A stretch of 64,000 bases of DNA from positions 17,511,767-17,575,766 of the forward strand of contig NC_088302.1 in NCBI RefSeq assembly GCF_032854445.1, given 5' to 3'. The notes beneath the pieces are model-generated. The model saw nothing but the letters and a program-made list of their open reading frames with translations. It did no database searches and was not told the DNA's origin. This document shows, piece after piece, positions 39,601-51,600 of the stretch (positions within the stretch are counted from its first letter, which is position 1; each line of letters starts with the position of its first letter). The DNA is from Liolophura sinensis. Taxonomy: Eukaryota > Mollusca > Polyplacophora > Chitonida > Chitonidae. The position numbers and the translations under genes are program-made.

Positions 39601-42600
39601 CAAATAAAAGCATTACAGCTTTTCATCCTGCTGTTTAAACCACATGTTAGAAAAAGTGAAATTGAATACACCTGAAGCCATGGAAGTCACGCCAGCAGTT
39701 AATTATTCTTTTCTTCGACTAGTCGTTGTTTAAATAGTTTCTCAGACAGCGTTTCCTTTCTTACAACAGGTCCTAACTACTGGGGACTGCTAAATCCCAA
39801 CTGGAAACTCTGTTCTGATGGGAAACGCCAATCTCCGATAAATATAGATCTGCAAATGTTGCTGTTTGACCCTACGCTTTCCCTGGTTCATATAGGAGGT
39901 GGAAAGGTAAGATAACCATTCTTCTTGTAAGTTGCAGCGTAGACCGGCCATGGTTAAGATGTGGTAGGTCATTAAAATTGTCCTTATCCATGTTTTGAAT
40001 TGTGTGCTGTCTATTATACGCATATGATGATTCTTGTAGTTGCATGTGCAATCTCGTAGAATCTCGTGTTACGTGGTTACTTGGTGTCCAGCGGACAAAC
40101 CTGTAAAACAGGAACATAGGACCTCACCTGACGTCGACAGACTCTGATTGGTTCTACCCTGTAGCACTTGCGCTCAGGCGTTTTCCTGGTCTCTAAGGTT
40201 AACCGTTTGGAAACTTTGAAAGTAAACGTTATCACTACAAGACTGTCCACACGAAACCAGATAATGAGAGGTTTACGAGGCCATATAGCTATACAGAGAG
40301 TAGCAGCATCCTAATATAGAAATGACCGTACTTCTTTGCTTGAGATTCTGGATGGCCATGTTGAATCTCGGTGAAGTGTCACGTTATATGCTCACAGGTT
40401 TGACATTTGAATGGCGCAATCTTTCACTTTTCATTTGTCACTTCCCTACCGCACAGACCGTTCACCTAATGAAATGAACGCTCTTATTCTTGTCTAGTGT
40501 TGTTGATTTCTCTCGTTGTTTAATTACAGCAGGTAATTAAACGTTTACAGTATGTTTTACTGTACATGTGATTTGAAAACCAACAGAAATGTCGCTATAC
40601 AGGTTTAAGAACAGGAAAGCTCATACCACAAAAAAGTGTGGAAAATAACAAGGTGGCTACCAAAACAGACCAAACCTTTCGATACCACAATCTGGGGTCG
40701 GTTTCGCGAAGCAGTCGCAATTTGCACCTATCGTAATTTCCATGATAACGCATGTTGAAGATATATGCCATCGTGCTAAATGGACTTGAGGTAGCGTTGT
40801 GCCAGCTGTGTGAAACTCGCCCTCGACCCGTAACTAGACATAGGTGTCACAAATGAATCCCCATATGAAACCCGTAATGATGGAATATTTAGGCCCCACC
40901 CGGCCGATGTTAATATAAAATAGAAACTCTAGATAGCTCGACCAGCGATTCCACTGTCAAACTCTCCATAATTCTAAGTCAATGTCGCTATTACAAACTG
41001 CCCGCAAGATCACGTACATCAAAACCAATCCATTAGACACCGCGATAAAATATTTTTTTAGTGATATCGCATTGCGGAGAAACAGGGTTGTACGTCCGTC
41101 ACAGGACGCCACAACTTCTAGACAAATTATTAATCATGAGGAATTTAGATTGTGGAGGCTTATATTTCATCATGGAAGCGCAGATGTTTTCAGTAGCTCC
41201 AATTTCCAAGAATAAATTTAGGGTATATTCCAGAAGCCTTAGCACGACCTTAAGCCTGTTAACCACACATGTGAAAAATCATAAAATCCTGATTCATCCA
41301 ACTGGTACCATAATTAAAAGCTAATAAACAGCACACACACTTCACCGTATCATCTGCCTGTGCTGACATGTATAAGACGGAATCTGACGCTGCCTTTCGG
41401 TTGAAATGTATTATTCCTCGCTACGGCTACGTATACTCTCAGTTTTACGTTATACTGTTAAAAGGTGCTTTGATTTCACTGACATTTCCTATGAGGTGTT
41501 ATATTCTGGTAAGTCGAAAGTTTAAAACATATATTTCAGCTATGTTTTTACTTGACAAATTTCCTGATAAGATCTTTTTTCTTGTAGAGTTAAAGAGGCC
41601 GGTATTTGTGCTGAACTATCTGCATGCGGTCATTGCAAACCTGACCATATGTTTTAGCTGCTTTCATTTTGTGTAGTTTCCATATAAGGTGTTATTTTCT
41701 GGCAATGATGAAGCAACCAAAGATTAATGTAGATATACTTTTACTTGATAAGTCAAATATTTGTATTGAATGGTTTGTGCAAGCGCATTGAACGTCTGCA
41801 CATACTATTGAAGCCGCTTTCATTTCCCGTAATTTCCAATCATGTCTCTTGTATGTCTCACACAATGTATTCTATTGTGGCAGAAGCCTCCACACGACTC
41901 ACCCTCACTGATGATTTTTATTTCTTGTGTGAACGAAAAACGCCTATAAGTATATTTGAAGTATTTGTGTCCTGTTCGTTTTCCGAAAATTGTCGTTAAC
42001 GTCCCTCAAATAATCACAAGGGATTATTCCCTATCTGATTTCCATAAAAAACGAGATTCTTTTTCTCCCACGCCTTGACATACCGCTGATTTGTTTGAAG
42101 AATAAATCCCCGATGTTTATGGAAGATATTGGAAATTACATAACACATCACACAAGCAAGAATAAATATAGCCAAGCAACCTTGTGGGGGCGGGTCTTTG
42201 TGGAGTGGTTGTGATACTTGCCTGTTAATCATTCAGACACATAAGAGTTTGGTTCAGTCCCAGTCTTTGACAAGGAATAATCAAGATCACTGTTCTCAGT
42301 CCCTTGGTGACAGAAAATGGCGGACGGTGATCGTGTTATTTGCTGCTATTTAAGCATTTACATGAACAGTTAGAATAAAACCCTAACTGAGGTAACTTGA
42401 CAAGAGGCCGCATTTCACGGGTTATGTGTGTCCATTTGCCACCTATCACACTGTCGTCGCTGCTCTGGTTTTAGTCTCAGTCCTGTTTTATGAAGTCTTT
42501 AATTATATCGTATGGCTGTATATACGTTATCTTACATGCAGTTCGACGGATATTATTTGTTCTCTACCAATATGGTTTACATACTTAGATCGATCTATGG

Positions 42601-45600
42601 GTGAAATCCATTCAGTGTATTACACGGGGGAAAATTTTTCAGTTAGTGGCAAAGTAACTCACTCCGCCAGTTATTCCGGTTACCTCCATCCGTAAAACTT
42701 AGTGCCGTCATATACATGAAATATTAGTATGTAGCAGTCAGCAAGCATTAACTCGTACACTTGATAGTAAATCTGTATTTTAATTTATTTATTTGATTGG
42801 TGTTTTACGGCGTATTCAACAATATTTCACTTATACTACGGTGGCCAGTTTTCTGGACCGAGCTTAACTTCTTTAGCCTACGAAGATTATCTTGTCCAAA
42901 CTATCTGGTCTAACCCCACCTGCATCTGAAGCCAGGTACCTAAGGCTCTACCTGTCCCAACCACATGATTCTTTGTTGTCGCCGGTTATGTAATACTCAG
43001 TCAGGTAAATACTGTCAAACCCATCCTAAATCATAGTTCATGTCTCTCAGTAGAGAGATTGGAATTAGCTTGCAACAACAACGTCAGTCTGATCTGATCT
43101 CTTTTTTCGATTTAATCTGAAACCACTCCATGTTATAACATACAGGCCCTATCACGGTAAGAAAAATAATTTTCTATACCCTTAGTCACTTTCTCAGAAT
43201 GTTTCTTACGTGAGAAAAGGCTGTTTTTGTGTAGTCAGATCCGACATATATGTACTCACGTTCTGTTAGAAGCAAAACATTTTTTTTCAATGGGGCCAAA
43301 TACGGCGGCAAGTTTCCACGAGGCTAGGTACAAGAGCCTCACTATGGAAGACGAACGCGGCCACTCGCTTTCTCTTGTCGCGTGTTTTAACAACCCGCGG
43401 CCCGAGAACTCGAGAGCGCCACAATAGCTAAAACTGCGCGAGATTATAACGTTTTCTTGTTTTTCACAAACGCTCGTCTCCTCAATTTTTTCCATCGTTC
43501 TTCTATTCTAAATCACTCTTTGTTGAACTTATTCCCGACCACTATCTTATAGTAAATGTATTCAAAGATAGTTTATCACATGGTACAATAGTAGTTTTTT
43601 ACCTTTAGCGACAAAAGAGCTCGAATTCGAACCACTCTTATTAAAAACACAAAGCAATGTTGTCTTCAACAACAAAAAAGCAGACAATTCTCTTATAATG
43701 CATACAAAACTTGCCTGAATACCTGTGTCTCTATACCTTTTGTTTCTGTCCTGCTTCATATATAGTGACGAATACTTCACAAGATAGCTTTTGTTAAAGA
43801 TGGCTTAGCAGCCAATGTATCCAATATCCACTGAAGTTCAGCTTCTTCTATTTCTGAACTATCTAAAATATATATATATATATACCTGTGCGTATGTTGT
43901 GCGGAAATTGGATAGCCGCCAACTAATACTGCTGAATTGTTGTCATGGACCTCGTGTTACCCGTCAAAACAACAACAGAAATAAACACCCTGAGTTAAAC
44001 AAAAGCCTCGTGTTCATAGAGTACAATACAGCGTACGGGGCCTTAGAGAATTCTTTTGCTGTCATTATCATTGAGTTGAACAGTATATAAAATATAAGGC
44101 TCCTCCTTGAAAACCTTATTCGTTTACTGCATTAAAACGATATAGAAATGGAGGTAATATATCAGAAAGATAATACATTAAAATGTAATATATAAGAAGG
44201 GCTATAAAATAGCAAGGTAATATATCAGAACAATACATCAGAAAGGTAATACATAAGAAGGGTTATAAAAATAGGAAGGCTATGAAAAGACATTCATTAG
44301 GAAGATAATGCATAAAATGGGTAATACATAAGCAGACTTGTTTATTTATTTATTTGATTTTTTGTATTTGATTGGTAAAACCGGACAGAGCCCGGGGGGA
44401 AACCTACATAAGAACAGTAATGTACGACAAAGGTAATGCATAGAAAGGAATCTCCGAGTGTATGTAGGGCAAGAAAAGACCTAAGGTGGTCTCTCGTTTG
44501 GTACTGCATGAATTTCCGTGGAGATTTCTTGGCTTCCACCAATGACGAATACGTCAAGCGTGGGAAAAGTTCACCAGTACTTACAGTACACATTACAAAT
44601 GTGAAAGAACGTCATCGTACAAGTAAACAATTTTTGAACATGGCGTTAAACAACAGTCAACTATTAAATAAATCACATCAAGGGGTAATACGTATGAAGA
44701 GTGATATATAATAAACTTAATACATTAGAGCGGTATCACGAAAAAATGTAATGCATAAGACGTCCAATACATACGACCAGAAGTCCATTATCTAGTAGTA
44801 TGCAACTTCCCTATAGCTAGTCTCCACGGCACGGTACACATATTACGTCATCAGTAAAAGATCTCGCCACCTGGTGGAGATATATGCCAACCTCTTGGGA
44901 GGAAATTGTGAACTGAATCAAGGGAAATCTAACTGTAAACTGCTGATACAAGAGCCAGCCACACCTTGAAACCGAAACTCTGTATGTCAAAAAAGACGAT
45001 TTCGATGATCATTGTTGGTATGCAGTCATGAATCCACTGACTATTTTCATATTTCCAAGCAACTGTAAAACAATTACTATCAAAGACATTGTTGTCCTTT
45101 TACAAAACAACCGCGTCTTTCTAACCGGGTCGCAATAGAGATTTAAAAAATACATGGCTGCACAGATACGTCACATAATGTGTTAGAGATGAAAAAAGTG
45201 TAAAGTGCCGTGGGAACTAGCTATAGGGAAGTTGCATACTTCTTGGTAATGGACCTCTGCTACGACTCATGGCATGACAAGTGTAATCAGAACGTCGAAG
45301 TGTTGGTAGGTAATATTAGCTGCCAATTAATCAGGCCGTTGGGCAGTCAAACTTGCACGCAGGTCGACCAGTGATTCAGGCGTCCCGTATTTCCTCATGC
45401 CGGGCAGGTTCTCTGACAGTCAGGCATTCTGCCAGTAAGTTAGTCGGTCCACCAGGCCGTTGGACAGTCAGACTTTCAGGCAGGTCGACCAGTGATTCAA
45501 TTGTCCCGTATTTCCTCATGCCGGACAGACTTTCTGACAGTCAGGCATTCTGCCAGTCAGTCAGTCCGTCCGCCAGACTGTTTGACAGTCAATCTTTCAG

Positions 45601-48600
45601 GCAGATCGACAAGTGATTCAATCGTCCAATATTCAAAACGTCGGTCAGGCATTCTGCCAGTCAGTCATTTGGGCGGTCCGCCAAGCTGTTGGACAGTCAG
45701 TCTTTCACACAAGTCGATCAGTCATCCAATACTTCAGTGTTTCAGCATGTCGGTCAGGCATTCTGCCATTCACCACTCTGCCAGTCAGTTGGTCGATCCG
45801 CAAGGCTCGACAGTGAGTCTTTCAGGCAAGTCGATTAGTGATTTTATACCTCAGTCTTTCAGTCATTTAGTCAGTCCGTCAGTTAGACTTCTTCTGGATC
45901 CTATAGTCCACTGGTATCCCTCTAAATCCATATTTCAGTGAGTCATAGAGCCAGTAAATCATGCTTTGGGCTTGAATGTCTATCAGACAAAACCTCAGAC
46001 ATTCGCTAACGTGGCTTCGTGCTGTTTTATGGCTTGTCGCTTTCGAGATACCCGTCTTTCAACCACAACAACGAGTGATATGATATCATATATATGACAT
46101 TCAGCTTTCTATCGGCGAGCTGAACTTCAAAGCTTAAAGGTTAGATCAGGAATACGGCCGGCATCCTTTCATCACGTTATGGTAAACTGCGTACCACCAA
46201 GTTCTTGTTTTGCATAACGCATCTGGGATGAAGGCGGACACAATACTATTGCTTGCTGGAACCTATAGTTTGAATACATTTTGTGGCAATGATACCACTA
46301 ATCTGCATTATTCAGTCAGGAGAGACAAAATGGGTTAACTCTCATTGGTTGCAAAAGGGGAGATGTTTTCACAAGAATCGTGTGGGGTCGTGTGCATGGC
46401 GTTTCCGTGAAACTTCATTCATTCAGACTACCAGAAATAGACACAGCTGTGCCTTGATTGAAAATAATGACGAAAGCGACATGAAATGATAAGCGAACAA
46501 AGCTACAAATCGTATTAGAAGGGACGAGTTCCAATACCTACCTATATCAAATCGAAATATACAGCGTAAAATGTGTTGAATAAATGATCGATTAATGAGT
46601 TAAGAAATCAATCAACCACAGAAGCAGAACAACATGATGACAACGACATGATAAGGACAGTGTTGTTGTTACAGGAATCCGTTCTTATAAATAAGAAAGA
46701 ATTAACGTTGAAAGCGATGGGCATGAAGCCCAAAATAAGGAATGGGCGGCCTTGCCCGGTTTCCTTCCACCATAATGTAGGCCTCAGCCGATTGAACGAA
46801 ATATTCATCAATACGTCGTAAAGCACCTATCCAATAAATAAATATAACGCCTCTTTTGATCCAAGTTTGAAAGATCTATAAAGATAAATATCTGTCATAA
46901 CATAAGGCTTGCTGGATGTTTTAAACGTTGCCTCATAAGGTCCCTTAAATAAGATCTTCAATTAAAAATTCTTCCCAGACCGTTGATCTAGCCGCAGAAA
47001 TTCACCCCTGTTCACTTCAATGATACCAGTTGGTGCCATTCACATGTTTTCTTAGATCTGTGTTGTTGTTATGGTTACAGTTGCGTTGGTTGAAGACATA
47101 TATTGCAGAGGCCAGACAATACCGTTTTTATGAGTTGTTTTCCGAATACAAAGTTGAAAAGACACCTATTCGCAGAACTTGTAGATCGTTGACCGCTTGT
47201 GGCCCGCGGGCTTACATTTAACTGCTGGCTTTAACCAATTATATCTTATACCTCAAGCACATTTCATATTTTACCTGACATTTATGTTTATGGCTTTCCC
47301 TCTATTTTCTCATACAACCTACAATAAGATGGACTGTGTATTTCTCGTAGTGATTATGACGAAACTCTGCTCATAGAAAAGAATCCACAATGTCCTCATT
47401 AGCAAAGTTAAGTCGCTTCGCCACAGGAATCTAAAGGAATTATTATTTCCGGAAAGACCGAGTTTTTCTTCATTCTTGTATCTTGTATGTGTTTCAAGCC
47501 TGCTGACAACTTGATTAATTCTTCCTATCCCTTTGGTGTTACAAATTGCACGGTCTGTTGCCGAAATTAAAAAAAAAAGAATAAAAGGATAAAAATTGGT
47601 TTAGATGCGGAACTCCTTTCAGACATTTGTCCTCTTAAGTCTCCTGGGGAAGGGACTCTTGAGCAAAAAAACATCTTCCACTTCCGCTCAGCATGCATGA
47701 AGTCATGCGCATTAAAGGGATAGTTTATGATCTTCCACCACATGTCAGACCACTGCTTTAAAATCTCTGCTGTAATTTCACGGTTTTTGGCTACGTCGGA
47801 AGCAAGGGATTTATCAATTGGTTAATAATAACTCTTTTCGAAGTTCCAAGTTAGAAAGCTGGATTTGGAGAAATTTAAAAATCGTTCCGTATCATAGTCC
47901 CCCAGGCACTAGCAGTGTGAATGTCGAGTTGTTGTTCTCAATTAATCTGCTAGTGTCGACAGCCAGTTGGATGCCAGGACAGCGATTCATGGCCATGATT
48001 TGCTTTCTTTCTCGGGATTTAAATTGATTTTTAACGTTATTTCGGAGCCCCCTTTGAATTAGGTATTCTGCAATGCCGAAATGCGACGTGTGTGTAATGC
48101 TATGCCATACCAAAGATATTAGGCATGACGCACATTGAGTCAGAATAGATTACAGGTAACACTGTGGAGACTCATGAGTAACGTCAAGTCAAGAATCACG
48201 AAAATCTTAAGGAGCTCAACCGACACGGTTTTTGCATCATTCCGTTCTATTTTCGTACTTTATATACTTTCATAGATCTTTGGTAGTTTGTGTTAAACGT
48301 CGTTTTAGGAACTGGCCTTGCGAGTATTGGCCTATAACGTCCATCTTGGTTGACGGCAGGAATACGAATGTCTGTTTTGATGCCGGTGTTCAAAATATAT
48401 ACTCTTTAGCATCATATTAGTCGCCAAGAAACTGAGATCCTGTGGTTTAGACAAATCCTTATAAACACTGCCAGAATGGTGTTATTCTGAACTGGATTTC
48501 AGCGAAACATACGGAAAATTTGAACGTAGAGAATATTAGTCACAGTACATATTATCTCGATTTCTTGAAAGGTACCCATTATAAGATGCCCCTGTCCCTC

Positions 48601-51600
48601 CGTGTCTTTTCTGGCCGAGAAAACACATGCCTTTAGTTCTGCGGACAGCTTCCCAACATTTGCCCTCTTTTTGCCCAAATATGGCTCTCGCGTTTTGTTT
48701 TGTTTCTTTTTTTTTTTTTGTTTCTTTTTTTTTAATGTAATGTAGTATCTCAGTATATTCTTCCTGGTGACCTACACTCGTAAACCTGACCGACAAAAGT
48801 CTTTGTGCTCGACATTAGAAACCAACCAAATAAATAAAAGAAGTAAATTACCAGACGGACATCTTGGAACTTGGCCACCGTAACGATCTTACTACCACGC
48901 TGATTTGTTTGCTTGTCGAAGACGTCAGATTTGACCTCCTGCTCAATAAGAGTATTGGTGACATCGGAGCAACAACTGCTTGGTTCTGAGAAGGTACCTG
49001 CATAGATTGCCAATTTTTATGTCAGACATGACACAGGTATGCAGGAGGCCTCCGTGGCCTAGGCGTTTAGAACGCCAGCGGGGCGTAATTATCCAGGAGC
49101 CTCTCGCCAATGCGGTCGCTATAAGTTCAAGTCCAGCTCATGCTGATTTCCTCTCCGGCCGTACGTGGGAAGGTCTCCAGCAGCCTGCGGATTGTCGTGG
49201 ATTTCCCCAGGGATCTACCTAGTTTCTTCCCTGCATAATGCTGGCCGCCCTGGTATAAGTGAAATATTCTTGAGTACAGCGTATAGCACAAATCAATTCA
49301 ATCAAAAAATAAATAAGCCAGTATGAGCTGGACTTCAACTCACAGCGACCACATTGATGAGAGGCTCCTGGGTTATTGCGCCGCGCTGACGTGCTAAATC
49401 TCTCAGCCACGGAGGCCTCAATATACATGTGCGCTTCCGTCTCAGGGTTTACAATCTCTAACCACGTGATCCTCGGTCGTATGGCCTGATTACTGCAGTA
49501 CTGCCTCTTATGTATCTCCAAGTCAGAGTAGAGCGTAAGTCAAAAGAACAGAATGAATGTGCTTTCTTCATAGAAGAAAACAGAAAACATGGTAACAGAA
49601 GTATATGTCACGCACACAAATATCATATTTCTTCGAATGACCAATATACAGCAATAAAAGAAATTTTAATTGAGTGAGACTTAACGGGAATCTTTGCCAC
49701 CTGCAGTACGCTATGTAGTCCTTCATTCCTGCCTTTATGATGACTTTTTGGAGAAACTGATAGTCCATTAGTCATGCATTGCAGAGCAATGGTCAGTTCA
49801 GCCTGGACATCGGTCGCCATTAAGCAACATTAAGTTGTTTGTTTTTCTGTTCATCATATATAGTATACATGTGAACCGTTTTTCTTTCCACAAGCACCTG
49901 ACTCACCCCAATATAGCATTAGTGGCGAACAAATCTAAATTAAGATACAATCATTTACACCAGCTGGTAAGTTCTCTAAAAAATTTGTTAAATTTAACAG
50001 GATATCTGTTGTCTGAGTGATGCCAGAATGTATTCTGCTATCGCATCCGATTATTCTGTTAAATATAACACACAAGATTTTATTAAGCTAACAGAATATT
50101 CTATTGAAGATATCACAGTAATATGTTATAATAACAGAATACATTCTAGCATCAATCAGACAACAGATATCCTGTTAAATTTAACAAATTGTTTTTTTAA
50201 TGTTTGGAGTGGATTTGAAAATTAAAAAGGATTTCTGTTCACGTTTGAACAGTAAGTTAGCCGTCATACAGCACCAGCACAGCTGTGAAGACTCTTGGGA
50301 TTGGCGCTGCGGTTAGCCGGCTCTTGTCTTGTGACTTTGGAATCGTCTTGGAGCGCCCCTGAAGCTACATGTGCCATTCACTGGCAATTTGAGTAGGCAG
50401 ATCAAAGGCGCCTTTATGTTGCTTCTCCGGTGTTTTTGAATTCATCTGCCAGTTTGAATTAGTGTTTGATTTCCATCAAAAACCTTTGGTAAATGCCTTA
50501 ACTGCAAAGGCATCAAGACTTCAAAACGCGTTTTATTCTTCTCTGTTCTTAGTTATTTGATATTATATGTGGCAAAGACAGGAACATTAATTCTCACGGG
50601 TAACCGTCCGTATTATGTTATCTCTTTAGAGACAAAGGGGGATGAAAAGTGGGGGAAATCTTTATAAAGATATCTGTACGTCCATAAGATCCATATACGA
50701 AAGACCAATGTTCCAGTCATGTCCATCATATCCCAATGTTCCAATAATCTAGCCCACACCATGGAAACAGGCGACTCCAATAGTACAATATATTGTAGTC
50801 TGTTATGATGACTTTGAAATGTTCGAAATCTAGAGGAAAAGTTTTTTAAAAAAAATTCAAAAACATATATATTACTACGAATCGTGCTACAAAAGTCGCT
50901 CGGGACATTTACGTTGTAAGCGAGAGGTAAGAGACTGGAGATGAAAATGTATCACGGTTATTCATTTATTAGTCTGACTGTAAATATATATCCCTCTTGA
51001 CGGCATTTTCGTGACAGGTGTAAATCATAAAGGTCGTTCCAGATCAGTAACTGAATCATTTACTTCGCAACGTTTAGTTCATAAGTTGTTAATCAAAAAA
51101 TCAACAACAAAAAAAGCGCTCTGATTTGAACTGTTTTTTATATCCAAACTGCCTAATTTATTCAACATTCTTAGCAGATTCCTAATGGCTTGTTATAACT
51201 GCGATATTATTGAAGAAAGCCATTATCAAATAGCTCTTGATAACAATAAAATAAATAAACTTGAAAACATTTTGACAATAAAATATTCCTTTTACATGAA
51301 ATTCGACGGCTTTAACATTTTTCTTGGAAAACATCAAAACGTCTTACGCTGCCCCGCTTACAATAAAGGAATTCACGATAATGCTTCAGTTGAACCCAGC
51401 TGGATATGTTATACCGCCCAAGGGGAGGTGGTGTGCCCGGCACCGTGTGACTGCACTGGCTTCCTCTATACAGGCAGCTTTAGCAGCGTTCTATATCAGA
51501 GGACGTCTCTCAATGAACAGGTCGGATTATTGTCTGGATTACTAGTGAGTCTATGTTTTATTAACATTTTCACTACAAATGAGAAAACAAGGACATTGAT

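Larger units (their letters stand above)
31612..39769 (+). other. Intron 2 of the CARP gene
   Basis: About 8.16 kb. It contains a dispersed repeat copy and SINE tail at 31785-32005, a minus-strand SINE fragment at 35185-35400, a degenerate 30-bp tandem repeat at 35885-36270, a minus-strand SINE at 36643-36812, a minisatellite with CACGTG units at 36830-37265, a SINE tail at 38520-38755 and a minus-strand dispersed repeat at 38975-39095. The stretch 33700-34680 is more GC-rich and holds a TCTCGCGAGA palindrome at 34234-34243, but no recognisable gene. Confidence 0.85.

Noticed and set aside
45492-45941. 149-codon open frame with SQSV/PPD-like repeats
   Set aside because: It is the translation of the 121-bp tandem array. 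The period is not divisible by three, so the frame shifts between units and cannot be a true protein repeat.
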